A DNA stretch of 64,000 bases from Mycolicibacterium iranicum (GTDB lineage Bacteria; Actinomycetota; Actinomycetes; Mycobacteriales; Mycobacteriaceae), in assembly GCF_001650495.1 (NCBI RefSeq), contig NZ_LWCS01000032.1, positions 1 through 64,000 on the forward strand. Reading direction: 5' to 3'. This document shows positions 49,723 through 58,448 of this stretch, piece by piece. A model generated the notes under the pieces. It was not told the origin of the DNA, searched no databases, and saw only the letters and a program-made list of their open reading frames with translations. The position numbers and the translations under genes are program-made. Every line of letters starts with the position of its first letter. Positions within the stretch are counted from its first letter, which is position 1.

Positions 49723-50904
49723 GTGGACGTTCTCGTCGTGGGCGGCGGGCCCGCAGGGTCCGCTCTGGCAGCAGCGTGTAGCCGGCGCGGCTTGGACACC
49801 GCATTGCTGGACCCCGCGCCGGACCGCCCGTGGAAAGCGACCTACGGGATGTGGAGCCGCGAGCTTCCCGCGGACCTACCGGCGTCTGTGATCGCCGCCC
49901 GCGCCGCGGGCCGGGTCATCGCGCTGACCGAACGCCACCTGGGCTGGGACTACGCCGTCCTCGACGTGCCTGCTCTGCAAGCCCACCTCACTGCCGGGCT
50001 TACCGGCGTACGCGTGTTGACCGGACGCGTGGTGGGGTCGCCGGCACGCGGCGTGGTCGAGTTGGCAGACGGATCACAGCTGCGGTCCGCAGTCGTTGTC
50101 GACGCCGGCGGTCGGTGGCGTCCCCTGGATTCGCGCCCATCGCGGCAGACACCCGCCGAGCAGACGGCATACGGATTGGTTCTCGACGTTGATGTCTCAG
50201 CACCGCTGTTGAGCGCAGGTGATGCGCTGTTCATGGACTGGCGCGCCGATCACGGCGAGACTGGCTGGCCGACGTTCCTGTACGCGATCCCGCTGGGCGG
50301 CGGTCAGGTGCTGGTGGAAGAAACCTCGCTGGCCCGGCGGCCGGGACTGCCGATGTCAGCGCTGCGTCGTCGGCTTCACGCCCGCCTGGCCCGCCATGGC
50401 ATCCAGGTGCCGGAAAGCGCTGCTGCGGAGAGGGTTTGGTTCCCGGTCGACCAGGCTCGGCACCGCGATACCGGCGCGGTCGGTTTCGGCGCGGCCGCAC
50501 CGCTGATCCATCCGGCGACGGGGTACAGCCTGGCCGCGTCGCTGCACCTCGCGCCGGTAGTCGCCGAGGCGCTCGTCGACCACCTGCCCAGCGGGCCGGA
50601 CGCGGCGCTAGCCGCAGCGAATAAGGTCGTCTGGCCCCGCTCGGCACAGGTGGTACACCGCTTCCGGCGCATCGGACTGGAGGCCCTGCTGAGGATGGCG
50701 CCGGACGACGTGCCAGGCTTCTTCGAGCAGTTCTTCGCCTTGCCTGACGCCCACCGCTGGACCTACCTGACCGCGCGCGACGACGTCGGCGGCATCGTGA
50801 GCGCCATGAATTGTCTCTTTCGGCAATCCCGTGGCCCGTTGCGCCGCCACCTCGTCACGTCAGCGTTTCGGCGACCACTGCCGAGCAACGACGGGCCGAC
50901 CTAG
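49723..50904 (+). CDS. Lycopene beta-cyclase-like flavoprotein (CrtL/CrtY type)
   Basis: A 393-residue FAD protein from GTG 49723. The nucleotide-binding VDVLVVGGGPAGSALAAACS opens it; LPADLPASVIAARAAGR, FMDWRADHGETGWPTFLYAIPLGGGQVLVEETSLARRPG and LIHPATGYSLAASLHLAPVVAEAL follow the lycopene cyclase pattern, which forms beta-ionone rings without net redox change. No crtE, crtB or crtI gene is next to it, which is unusual because carotenoid genes are usually clustered in mycobacteria. A frame extending to 49618 has no ribosome site. Confidence 0.8.
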   Translation: MDVLVVGGGPAGSALAAACSRRGLDTALLDPAPDRPWKATYGMWSRELPADLPASVIAARAAGRVIALTERHLGWDYAVLDVPALQAHLTAGLTGVRVLTGRVVGSPARGVVELADGSQLRSAVVVDAGGRWRPLDSRPSRQTPAEQTAYGLVLDVDVSAPLLSAGDALFMDWRADHGETGWPTFLYAIPLGGGQVLVEETSLARRPGLPMSALRRRLHARLARHGIQVPESAAAERVWFPVDQARHRDTGAVGFGAAAPLIHPATGYSLAASLHLAPVVAEALVDHLPSGPDAALAAANKVVWPRSAQVVHRFRRIGLEALLRMAPDDVPGFFEQFFALPDAHRWTYLTARDDVGGIVSAMNCLFRQSRGPLRRHLVTSAFRRPLPSNDGPT

Positions 50905-51009
50905 CCGAATTGCGTTTCGTGGCGAAGTGCGACCTCTGTCTGCGCTCAAGGTTGCGCCGAGGCCTCAGGTCCGCTGCCGTTCGCCTTTTCGCGGTGCCGC
51001 ATCGATGCG

Positions 51010-52152
51010 TCACACGCTGATACCGAACAAATTCTCTGCATTTCGGAACGCTATTTTCTCCTTGGTCTCGCGTGGCAGATCCACGGCCCGAAACCAGTCG
51101 GTTCCTTCTTTCATATTCGCAAACGGGTAGTCAGTTGCGAACATCAGTCGATCCACGCTGATGTACTTCAGCAAAAGATGAAGCAGTTCATCCTGGAAGA
51201 ATGCACTGGTTGTGAACCAGAAATTGTCAGTAAAGTACTGTCCGACAGGCTTATTCAGAGAACCTTCGGTTGGTTCTCCCAGGTCTTCCACGATGCGTTC
51301 GTAATAAAACGGAAGGCCCTCTCCCATGTGCCCGACAATCATCTGCAGTTTTGGAAATCTGTCGAACACCCCGGTCATGATCAATCGAAGGGATTGAGTG
51401 AGCACCTCTTGGTGCCAACCGTATCCCGAACCACTGAAGATGTAATCCTGATATTCGTCGTTGAATCCTGGCCGCTCGATTTTGTAGTAGATGTCGAAGA
51501 CTTCCTTCGGCGGGAACCCCGGATGCAGGTATATCGGGACGTCGAGTGCCTCGGCACGGGCCAGAACGGGCTCAAAATCCTGGTGATCGAGGAACTTGCT
51601 GCCAACGAAGCCATTGGTCATAGCTCCAACGAACCGGTCTTCGCGGACGGCTCGTTCCAATTCGTCCGCGGATGCCTCGGGGTCCTGCAGTGGAAGGGTC
51701 GCGTAGGCCCGGTAGCGCCCTGGGTAGGTGGCCATCGGACCATCGGCGATCATCTTGTTGAGCCGATAGGCCAAATCGATGCCCTCCCGACCAGCGAGAT
51801 CCTGCACACCCGGCGTATGCGCCGAGAGAATTTGAACACTGATACCCGCCTCATCCATTGCGCGGATGCGACCAGGCCCAATTTCGGCAAGGCCGGTTTC
51901 CACAAGGTACTTCGCGTGATCCTCGTTGATCGAGTTCAGCGCAATCAGCTCATCGGTGGTGTAGGTCTCTTCTGCAGCGATGAACGGCAAGTCTCGGTCT
52001 CGCGACGAGATGTCCGGAATTTCGGCCGCTGGGTCATCGGATGTGGTGGCACACGCCGACAATCCGACACCGAGACCAAATGCAGCAGCGCCACTTACAA
52101 AGTTGCGGCGCCCCATCAAGCGTTCCTGCAGGGGTTTTGTGCTCATTTTCAT
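51010..52152 (-). CDS. Tat-exported amidohydrolase (ACMSD-like family)
   Basis: A 380-residue protein with a twin-Arg motif (GRRNFVSG), a hydrophobic core and a lipobox-like LSAC, so exported and perhaps lipid-anchored. The catalytic domain is amidohydrolase 2-like: YLHPGFPP, VGHMGEGLPFYYERI and FATDYPFANMKEG supply the metal-binding His and Asp. Relatives decarboxylate or hydrolyse aromatic acids. Base composition is lower than the neighbours (32 of 60 G/C in 51241-51300), suggesting acquisition. ATG 52152 starts it; ATG 52146 is also possible. Confidence 0.82.
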   Translation of the reverse strand: MKMSTKPLQERLMGRRNFVSGAAAFGLGVGLSACATTSDDPAAEIPDISSRDRDLPFIAAEETYTTDELIALNSINEDHAKYLVETGLAEIGPGRIRAMDEAGISVQILSAHTPGVQDLAGREGIDLAYRLNKMIADGPMATYPGRYRAYATLPLQDPEASADELERAVREDRFVGAMTNGFVGSKFLDHQDFEPVLARAEALDVPIYLHPGFPPKEVFDIYYKIERPGFNDEYQDYIFSGSGYGWHQEVLTQSLRLIMTGVFDRFPKLQMIVGHMGEGLPFYYERIVEDLGEPTEGSLNKPVGQYFTDNFWFTTSAFFQDELLHLLLKYISVDRLMFATDYPFANMKEGTDWFRAVDLPRETKEKIAFRNAENLFGISV

Positions 52153-52625
52153 TCATCTGCTCCGATGTCACGCTGTTCAGTTCGTGCGGCTTTTCGCTTT
52201 ACGAGGACTTCGGTGAGACCCTGAGAAGTCTTCACCGAAAGAGGCCTACGCCCACAGCATGCTGCTCAGAAATTTGAGTGTCACGGGGGATAACCTCCCG
52301 AGTCAGTGTGGATAACCTCCATTCAACGCGTACCCGCGGAGCTCGCAATGTCGTCGGGCGCGGGGGATGCGAAGAATAAGCCCGATCGAGCGACGATGAC
52401 ATTCCCGGCCAGGAACGGCAAGCGAGAACCGTTGGCCAGCAGGGCAATACACCGTACTGTGCACTGGTAACCCGCCATATGGCTGCCGAGGTTGATGACG
52501 CGCGTACCGCCCCGCTGTCCGGTTCACCGGCAACCACGATGATCTGCGGGAATGGATCCTGTCGGCGCGTGATTGAACCTTGTTGATGCGCACAGCAGTC
52601 GTGCTGGGCGCACATCCACGGCCGC
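52153..52625. other. Divergent promoter region with a direct repeat
   Basis: About 470 bp between the amidohydrolase (leftward) and the MDR oxidoreductase (rightward). GGATAACCTCC occurs twice, at 52288-52298 and 52310-52320, with a 22-bp (two-helical-turn) period, an operator-like arrangement. A CTGGTAACCCGCCATAT block at 52464-52480 also recurs near 57818 and 58126. No acceptable gene was found; frames on the minus strand look like shadows. Confidence 0.4.
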
Positions 52626-53663
52626 ATGAAAGCGAGTCTGACAATGGCGCAGATGAGGCGCTGGGAAATGAACTCCATCGGTCGCGATCAACTGCAGTTG
52701 AGAGAGGTTCCCGTCCCGCGCCCTGCGGAGGGTGAGGTGTTGGTCCGAGTAGGCGCTGTGGCGTTGAACTATCGCGACAAAATGGTCGTGGAAAGCGGGA
52801 GAGATCTTCCGCTCACGTTTCCCTTTACGCCTGGCTCTGATCTTGCGGGTACCGTCGTCGCCCTCGGAGACAACGCCGTACGCTTCACCGAGGGTAGCCG
52901 TGTCATCTCCACGTTCACGCCCGACTGGGTGGACGGACTGCGGCCCGGTGACGCCCGCACGCCGGCTTACCGCACACTCGGAGGGTTCTACCCCGGTGTG
53001 CTCGCCGACTACGTGGCGCTCCCGCAGGACTGGCTCGTGCGCGCGCCAGAGACATTGAGCGACGCCGAAGCTGCCACCCTGCCGTGTGCGGGAGTCACGG
53101 CGTGGTTTGCGCTCGCCGAGCGCGGCCATGTACGTGCCGGTGAGACTGTTCTGGTCGAGGGCACAGGCGGTGTCGCGCTGTTCGGCATTCAAATCGCGAA
53201 ACTGCATGGCGCCCGGGTGATCGTTTCCGGGAGCGCCGAGAAGCTCGACCGCGCCATCGCACTGGGCGCCGACGACGGTGTTGACCGCAGACATGAGGAC
53301 TGGGTCCACGCCGTTCTCGCCCTTGCCGGCGACCGCGGGATCGACCATGTGATGGAACTGGTCGGCGGCGGGCATCTCGGGAAGGCGGTTCAGGTTACCG
53401 CTGTCGGCGGCCACATCTACCAGATCGGCGCCCTCGACGGCTTTGACGTGTCCGCCCCGGCGATGCCTCTGATGCTCAAAGACATCACCATTCATGGCAT
53501 CGGAACCGGCCATCGCCGCGCCCTCACAAACCTTGTCGAGGCCGTCGATCGAACTGGGCTCACCCCGCAGATCGATGCCCGCTACCCGATGGCCGAACTG
53601 CATTCGGCACTTGATCACCTCGATCGCGGCCCGTTCGGAAAGATCGTCATCGCGTTGGAGTAG
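52626..53663 (+). CDS. Zinc-independent MDR oxidoreductase (quinone oxidoreductase-like)
   Basis: A 345-residue medium-chain dehydrogenase/reductase. LREVPVPRPAEGEVLVRVGAVALNYRDKMV, GSDLAGTVVALG and GVLADYVALP are the catalytic-domain features, and VLVEGTGGVALFGIQIAKLHGARVIVSGS is the NADP-binding loop. The Cys/His zinc ligands of alcohol dehydrogenases are absent. ATG 52626 is in a good context but a slightly later start (52647) is possible. The gene is divergent from the amidohydrolase; a shared promoter region hints at co-regulation. Confidence 0.85.
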   Translation: MKASLTMAQMRRWEMNSIGRDQLQLREVPVPRPAEGEVLVRVGAVALNYRDKMVVESGRDLPLTFPFTPGSDLAGTVVALGDNAVRFTEGSRVISTFTPDWVDGLRPGDARTPAYRTLGGFYPGVLADYVALPQDWLVRAPETLSDAEAATLPCAGVTAWFALAERGHVRAGETVLVEGTGGVALFGIQIAKLHGARVIVSGSAEKLDRAIALGADDGVDRRHEDWVHAVLALAGDRGIDHVMELVGGGHLGKAVQVTAVGGHIYQIGALDGFDVSAPAMPLMLKDITIHGIGTGHRRALTNLVEAVDRTGLTPQIDARYPMAELHSALDHLDRGPFGKIVIALE

Positions 53664-53924
53664 ACGCTCAGCCACCCCCCGAACAGGGCATCGCCAGCGA
53701 TAGCGGTGCAGTTATGCGGGCCCACCCTCGATGTGAGGGTCTCGGCCAAGTTGCGCACGTGAGCGCATTTCAGTTGCTTAGGCCACCCTTCTCCGACTGT
53801 GCGAGGCTGAGCAGTGTGAAATTCTCCGCCGTCCCGCCGCCGCTGTGCGCTATCGGTAGGTGGCTCCCCACCGCTGGCCGCCGCGGCAGGTGAAGCATTC
53901 GGGCCCGCCATCGGGGCGCTCGAA

Positions 53925-55082
53925 ATGAGCGAGGGATTGTTCGCGCTGATTGACTTCGGATCCTTCACCCTGATCGGGATCGGGTTCGGCTTTGTCGTGC
54001 TCTGGATGATCGATCGGAGTCGCAGCCACGCCTTGCTTTTCGCCGCCGCGATCCTCTTCTTTTTCGCCTCGAACTGGGCTCTGTCGTTGAGTGGTGACGT
54101 AGCGCTGTCGTCGGCAATGCACGGCATCCTGCTCCCGGTAGGCTTCGTGTTGTTCGCCGACGGTCTGCTGCGTCGCTCGGGAGAGCGGCTCGAGCTTTAC
54201 GCCGCGGTCGTCGTCATCGTCGCGCTGGCTTCGATGGTGTGGTACTTCGCGTACGTATCACCGACAGTGGCCGGGCGCATCATCACCCAGAACCTGTGCG
54301 TCGGCATTTTGCTGATGTTCACCGCTGCGCGCTTGTGGATGAGGCGTGACCGCCGACGCTCCGACCAGTTGACTGTGATCGCCACCGCGGTGTTGGCAGT
54401 CGGCCTGTTCACAAATGTCATTCTTGTTCCGTTCTCGGCTTTGCCGCTTGACCTCAGCACCGATGCCACGGTCGACCACTTCGCCAAATCTCCTGTAGCC
54501 CTAGGGATAACCGTCGTTGGTGTCATGATACTGCCGGCGGTGATGTTGGCTCTACTTGCCGTCACCGTCGTCGACATGGTGGGTGACCTTCGTTTCGAGC
54601 GCGACTGCGACGAACTCACCGGTCTGTTGAACCGGCGCGGTTTCACCGAACGCGCCGAAGCTACATTGCGCAAGGCGGCCTCAGCCGCAATAATCTTGGC
54701 CGACCTCGACTTCTTCAAGGAAGTCAACGACGCGCTCGGACACGCCGGTGGAGACTTTGCGCTGACCGCCTTCGCCGAATTGCTACGCAGCGCACCGGAT
54801 ATCGGCCAAGTGACTGGCCGCATTGGGGGCGAAGAGTTCGCCGTCTTGGCACCCAACGCCAGCGCAGGGGAGGCGTTCGTCGTTGCAGAGACGATTCGTT
54901 CGCGGCTCGCCGCACAGACGATCTCATATGGCGGTGCGGAGACGTCGCTGACCGCGAGTTTCGGCGTCGCATCGGCGACGGCGCCCGTCTCGTTGCCGGA
55001 GTTGATCGAGTCCGCCGACCGGGCACTGTATGAGGCCAAGGCGCAGGGCCGCAATTGCACCACCGTCCATAAGCCACGATAG
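53925..55082 (+). CDS. Membrane-anchored GGDEF diguanylate cyclase
   Basis: A 385-residue protein. About six hydrophobic helices (10-30, 35-55, 68-80, 92-112, 122-136, 150-215) form an N-terminal membrane sensor. A GGDEF domain starts at DELTGLLNRRGF (229-240), with DLDFFKEVND (260-269) as metal/GTP site and an intact active-site GGEEF at 301-305. The RxxD inhibitory site is not recognisable (RSAPD). It should make c-di-GMP from two GTP. No EAL or PilZ gene is nearby. The start is ATG 53925. Confidence 0.88.
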   Translation: MSEGLFALIDFGSFTLIGIGFGFVVLWMIDRSRSHALLFAAAILFFFASNWALSLSGDVALSSAMHGILLPVGFVLFADGLLRRSGERLELYAAVVVIVALASMVWYFAYVSPTVAGRIITQNLCVGILLMFTAARLWMRRDRRRSDQLTVIATAVLAVGLFTNVILVPFSALPLDLSTDATVDHFAKSPVALGITVVGVMILPAVMLALLAVTVVDMVGDLRFERDCDELTGLLNRRGFTERAEATLRKAASAAIILADLDFFKEVNDALGHAGGDFALTAFAELLRSAPDIGQVTGRIGGEEFAVLAPNASAGEAFVVAETIRSRLAAQTISYGGAETSLTASFGVASATAPVSLPELIESADRALYEAKAQGRNCTTVHKPR

Positions 55083-55201
55083 AGCGCTGAGCTGGAAAGC
55101 GCGGTCGCGCCCACGGACTGCCGACGATCTGCTGCTACCTACTTCGATTACTTTCTCAGAATGCCCACTAGGTGCTCGCAGACCAGATGGTATGGCACAG
55201 C

Positions 55202-55975
55202 CTACGATTCGAAGGGTGCCATACGGACTGCTAAGGGGAATCCGACCTGTCGCAGGAACGCAAACCGACCGCCGGGCACCGCCGCGGCTTCTTCGTGAAG
55301 GATCCTCAGCAGCTCGGTCTTGAACGCGCCGCGGGGATGATCGGTGATGGCCGTGGCTATCAGGGACGCGGGTAGGTGCCGAATTCGCAGACCGGTCAGG
55401 TCCACCATCGCGCCACTCTGGGTGTAGCTCGCGAGGGCACCGTCGCGTTCGGGCGTCAAGCCGATCGTGGTGTGGGCGATCAGGGCATCTTCGAGATGAT
55501 GGGCAACGATTTCGGGCTCACCTGCTCGGCGTACGCACCGAACCGCAGCCTGTGCGCTGCGGATCGTAAAGTCCTGCCCAGCAACGGCTTCGGCCAGCCC
55601 TACATCATGTAAAAGACCACACACATGCAGCAGTTCGTGATCGACCACCACTCGGTCTACTACAGCCAGAGCGCGGGCGAACAATGCGGTTCGATAGGCA
55701 TGAGCCAACAAATCCCGCGGTTGGTCTAACGCCGCGGCTTCCGCTTCGCGCACCAAACGACTGTCTGGCACGGCGAGCGCGCGCTCGTCCAAGATCGGCA
55801 GCTGACGCCGGGGCACAAGCCGCTGACTCGTGTTGCGGATCTGAGTGGCTACAGCCACGGGGAGCATCCGCGCTCGGTCGCTCGCCCGCAGTCGAGCACC
55901 GGCACGCCGGGCCCAGTTGGTCCCACCCACTCGGTCGAGGTCGGGCAGCGGCGGCAATGCCCGCACAGCTGTCAC
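55202..55975 (-). CDS. HD-domain phosphohydrolase-like protein
   Basis: A 257-residue protein starting at GTG 55975. The HD core shows LAHAYRTALFARALAVV (first His), LLHVCGLLHDVGLAEAV (His-Asp) and later AHHLEDALIAHTTIGL. The spacing matches metal-dependent HD hydrolases of the small-molecule/nucleotide type. The N-terminal part is Arg/Pro-rich without domain match. The adjacent convergent GGDEF gene raises a link to nucleotide signalling, but the sequence is not HD-GYP and direct c-di-GMP cleavage is not supported. Confidence 0.78.
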   Translation of the reverse strand: MTAVRALPPLPDLDRVGGTNWARRAGARLRASDRARMLPVAVATQIRNTSQRLVPRRQLPILDERALAVPDSRLVREAEAAALDQPRDLLAHAYRTALFARALAVVDRVVVDHELLHVCGLLHDVGLAEAVAGQDFTIRSAQAAVRCVRRAGEPEIVAHHLEDALIAHTTIGLTPERDGALASYTQSGAMVDLTGLRIRHLPASLIATAITDHPRGAFKTELLRILHEEAAAVPGGRFAFLRQVGFPLAVRMAPFES

Positions 55976-56294
55976 GTGACCGCTTCCCGACTGGGGGTGA
56001 TCCCAGCACCAGATAGTCCGATTCCATCACACCAGCGCTTCCAACGGTGCCCCGCTGTGTCCAGATACGCTGTCGTAGCGGACGTTTCGGACACCGCCAC
56101 GGAACACACCCCTGCTTGTGCATGTCGGTCAAGTACTGGTACAGGACGGGATACAGGACGTAATCTCGACGTCAAGAGGTTGGGCGCGTCCGCGAGCTCC
56201 GCCGGAAGGGGTTCGTCGAAGAAGCCGACGCGCGGAATCAACGTGGAGGTTGGCGTGTCGTCGAGCCTTAGCCGTGATCGGGGGAGAGTCGTTG
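55976..56294. other. Spacer between HD and SRPBCC genes
   Basis: About 320 bp with no convincing gene. Frames in both directions are Arg-rich and have no ribosome site. It probably carries the divergent promoters of the HD-domain gene (leftward) and the SRPBCC gene (rightward). No palindrome of note. Confidence 0.35.
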
Positions 56295-56840
56295 ATGGCT
56301 GATGAAGTCACGGACGGCTCTGGGGAACGGTCGGTGTCGGTGCGGACGACGATTTCGGCGTCGGCCGAGCGGGTGTGGTCGTTGATCAGCGATGTGGAGC
56401 TTCTTCCGCGTTTCAGCGAGGAGTTGTTGTCGGTTGCCTGGATCGGCGACGATCGTGGTCTGGGAGCACGGTTCACCGGCACGAACTTTCATCCCGCGAT
56501 GGGGCAGTGGACCACCCAGTGTCAGATCACCCAATACATGCCGCCCACCCTCTTCGGTTGGTCCGTGGGGGATCCCGCACTACCCGCCGCGCGGTGGCGC
56601 TTCGACGTTCTGGCCGTTACATCATCGAGTTGCGTCCTGTCCCAAACCGCCGAGCTCGGACCGGGACGCTCGGGGGTGACGATGCTCATCGACCGCGATC
56701 CCGCCAAAGCCAACCAGGTCATCGCCGGTCGCCTCGACCAGTTTCGCACCAACATGCACGCCACGGTCGTCGGCATCAAGGAGCTCGCCGAGGCCGCAGC
56801 CATCGACGAGACTGGGCCTAACCCTGGATCATCGCCATGA
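56295..56840 (+). CDS. SRPBCC family ligand-binding protein
   Basis: A 181-residue helix-grip protein: VSVRTTISASAERVWSLISDVELLPRFSEELLSVAWIG opens the fold, GARFTGTNFHPAMGQWTTQCQI forms strands, and TNMHATVVGIKELAEAA the final helix. Typical of mycobacterial polyketide cyclase/dehydrase-like proteins (Pfam COQ10/Polyketide_cyc2). ATG 56295 has GGGGGAGAG eight bases upstream. No functional partner is obvious. Confidence 0.8.
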   Translation: MADEVTDGSGERSVSVRTTISASAERVWSLISDVELLPRFSEELLSVAWIGDDRGLGARFTGTNFHPAMGQWTTQCQITQYMPPTLFGWSVGDPALPAARWRFDVLAVTSSSCVLSQTAELGPGRSGVTMLIDRDPAKANQVIAGRLDQFRTNMHATVVGIKELAEAAAIDETGPNPGSSP

Positions 56841-56955
56841 GTCAGGCGTTCACGGTGACGCCCAGGCGGTGTACGGCGCGTTCGGCGACGATCTCGAACG
56901 GCCGGCCCGTGGTCCCGGGCCTCCTGGGTGAGCGCCGGGCCGGCTAGCTCTGGAC

Positions 56956-57066
56956 TGCCAACGCCCATGATGTGACACTGCGCCGATACGACGCTGATTT
57001 CGAGATCGCTGCCGAGGTATTGCCCTTCCAGCATCGGTGGGCGTTGGAACGGGGCACTATCAGTTA
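56956..57066 (+). pseudogene. Detached vapC 3'-end fragment
   Basis: 111 bp that match the last 37 codons of the intact vapC (58753-58863) with five mismatches by my count. It encodes ANAHDVTL then YDADFEIAAEVLPFQHRWAL, i.e. the C-terminal catalytic Asp region of the PIN domain. The stop codon is changed to TAC and the upstream part of the gene is missing, so this cannot make a toxin. The fragment and vapC are direct repeats 1,797 bp apart, enclosing the nitroreductase gene and vapB. Confidence 0.85.
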
Positions 57067-57342
57067 CCTCAGAGGGCTCAAATGTGACTGGTATCAGCGG
57101 GCGGTCGTTGTTCGGTGCTGGTGCAGAGCCTGAGGTGGCCACCAGGATTCCAGCGGCCGCCGAGACAGCGTGGGTACCGCCGGCTTGTCGCCGATCAGTG
57201 GGGGTTACGGTCCTTGGCGCTGATCGCCGACTTTCGCCCCATCGCCGTTTCAACATGTTGAGTGGACCCCATCGGACTGTGGCAATATTTGGGCGTGCGG
57301 TAGTCCACAGTGCGCGTGTCCCAACTCGGGGAGGGGTGGCGA

Positions 57343-57735
57343 ATGCCGATTCCGAAGTCGGTGGCCCGGTTGAATCGAGTGGGCCTCAATAAGTTCACCC
57401 AACACATCGCGCCCTGGGCACCCGGGTTTGGGCTGGTGATTCACCAGGGTCGCAGCTCCGGGCGAAGCTATACAACCCCTGTCAATGTCTTTCGGACGCC
57501 AACCGGGGTACGCATCGCCCTCACCTACGGCGCCGATAGCCAATGGGTGAAGAATGTGGTCGCGGCACAGGGTTGTACGTTGCGAACCCAGGGCCGCACG
57601 CTGACCTTGTCCGACCCGCGGATCGTCCACGACCCAGAGCGCACGAGCATCAGACCGCTCGAGCGACGGATACTGGGCATGTTGGCGGTTGACGACTTCC
57701 TCGACCTGAACGAGTACCAAGAATCAGCGGGATAA
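57343..57735 (+). CDS. Deazaflavin (F420)-dependent nitroreductase-family protein
   Basis: A 130-residue protein of the Ddn/DUF385 family. RVGLNKFTQHIAPWAPGFGLVIHQGRSSGRSYTTPVNVF, IALTYGADSQWVKNVVAAQGCTL and LDLNEYQESAG are typical; these split-barrel proteins bind F420. The mycobacterial family includes the pretomanid activator Ddn. ATG 57343 is chosen for the strong GGAGGGG before it. It lies between the two copies of the vapC end. Confidence 0.85.
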   Translation: MPIPKSVARLNRVGLNKFTQHIAPWAPGFGLVIHQGRSSGRSYTTPVNVFRTPTGVRIALTYGADSQWVKNVVAAQGCTLRTQGRTLTLSDPRIVHDPERTSIRPLERRILGMLAVDDFLDLNEYQESAG

Positions 57736-58197
57736 CGCCGCCATAGCGGCAGCCGCCGACGGTCTGTCTTCAGGCGGCCAGGCGTTGATTTCAGCAGGTG
57801 CACCATGCAGTAGGTTGCTGGTAACCCGCCTTATTCAGTTCGGTCGTATTCCCGTCGATACGCCGCGGTGTATCAATCGAGACGCGGCAGGGGAGAGCAC
57901 TGATTGCCCAGATCGGCACGAAGGTGATGGGTCCACACGCAGTGATACACATGACTCAACATGGCGCCCACTGACGAAGTGCAGCAGGCGGCGGCCCGGG
58001 ATGTACCCGACAGCGACGACGCACCGAAAACCGCCAGGTCATGTGCGAAACCCGCCAGATATAACGAGACAGGACAACGAGTGGGGATCGAGGCCGGGCG
58101 ATCTGTCGCAAAATGAAGAATCTTACTGGTGACCCGCCATATTCGATTGCTGCATATTCTCCCTTCATGGCTGGTGTAGCCGACTGAGGGCGCACGC
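57736..58197. other. Spacer with a near-repeat pair upstream of vapBC
   Basis: About 460 bp without genes. It contains CTGGTAACCCGCCTTATTC at 57818-57836 and CTGGTGACCCGCCATATTC at 58126-58144 (17 of 19 identical, 308 bp apart), and the same core occurs at 52464-52480. It is GC-poorer than the flanks. The repeats might be scars of insertion or binding sites. Confidence 0.4.
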
Positions 58198-58227
58198 GTA
58201 TATACTCAATCAAGACTTCGTATATAC
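58198..58227. promoter_or_regulatory. vapBC operator with two GTATATAC palindromes
   Basis: GTATATAC occurs at 58198-58205 and 58220-58227, 22 bp (two helical turns) apart, 14 bp before the vapB ATG. Paired short palindromes of this kind are where VapBC complexes bind to autoregulate. The first copy overlaps a TATACT -10-like hexamer, so binding would block transcription. Confidence 0.75.
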
Positions 58228-58241
58228 GTGAGGGTGGCGAG

Positions 58242-58448
58242 ATGACCAAGCGTTTGATTGACCTCGATGACGACCTGTTGGCCGCCGCGCAAAAGGAACT
58301 TAAGACGTCCGGCGTATCAGATACCGTCCGCATCGCGTTGCAGCAGGCTGCGGCGGCGTCTGCACGCGCTCGCCAGGTCGCATGGTTGAGGTCTGGCGGT
58401 ATGGGGGAGATGGCTGACCCTGGTAAACGAGGTGATGTGTGGCGTTAG
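58242..58448 (+). CDS. VapB-family antitoxin
   Basis: A 68-residue ribbon-helix-helix antitoxin: TKRLIDLDDDLLAAAQKELKTSGVSDTVRIALQQAAAAS is the RHH, followed by an acidic/hydrophobic C-terminal toxin-binding tail (EMADPGKRGDVWR). It binds and neutralises the VapC ribonuclease and represses the operon. The gene overlaps vapC by 10 bp, ensuring coupled translation. The paired palindromes upstream fit autoregulation. Confidence 0.88.
   Translation: MTKRLIDLDDDLLAAAQKELKTSGVSDTVRIALQQAAAASARARQVAWLRSGGMGEMADPGKRGDVWR

Noticed and set aside
52232..52678. 148-residue minus-strand frame over the amidohydrolase/MDR spacer
   Set aside because: Overlaps the MDR start, biased toward Arg/Ser/Pro and Cys, no homology signal.
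55202..55975. HD-domain protein as a c-di-GMP phosphodiesterase
   Set aside because: Has HD but no GYP motif, so the attractive pairing with the GGDEF gene is not supported by sequence.
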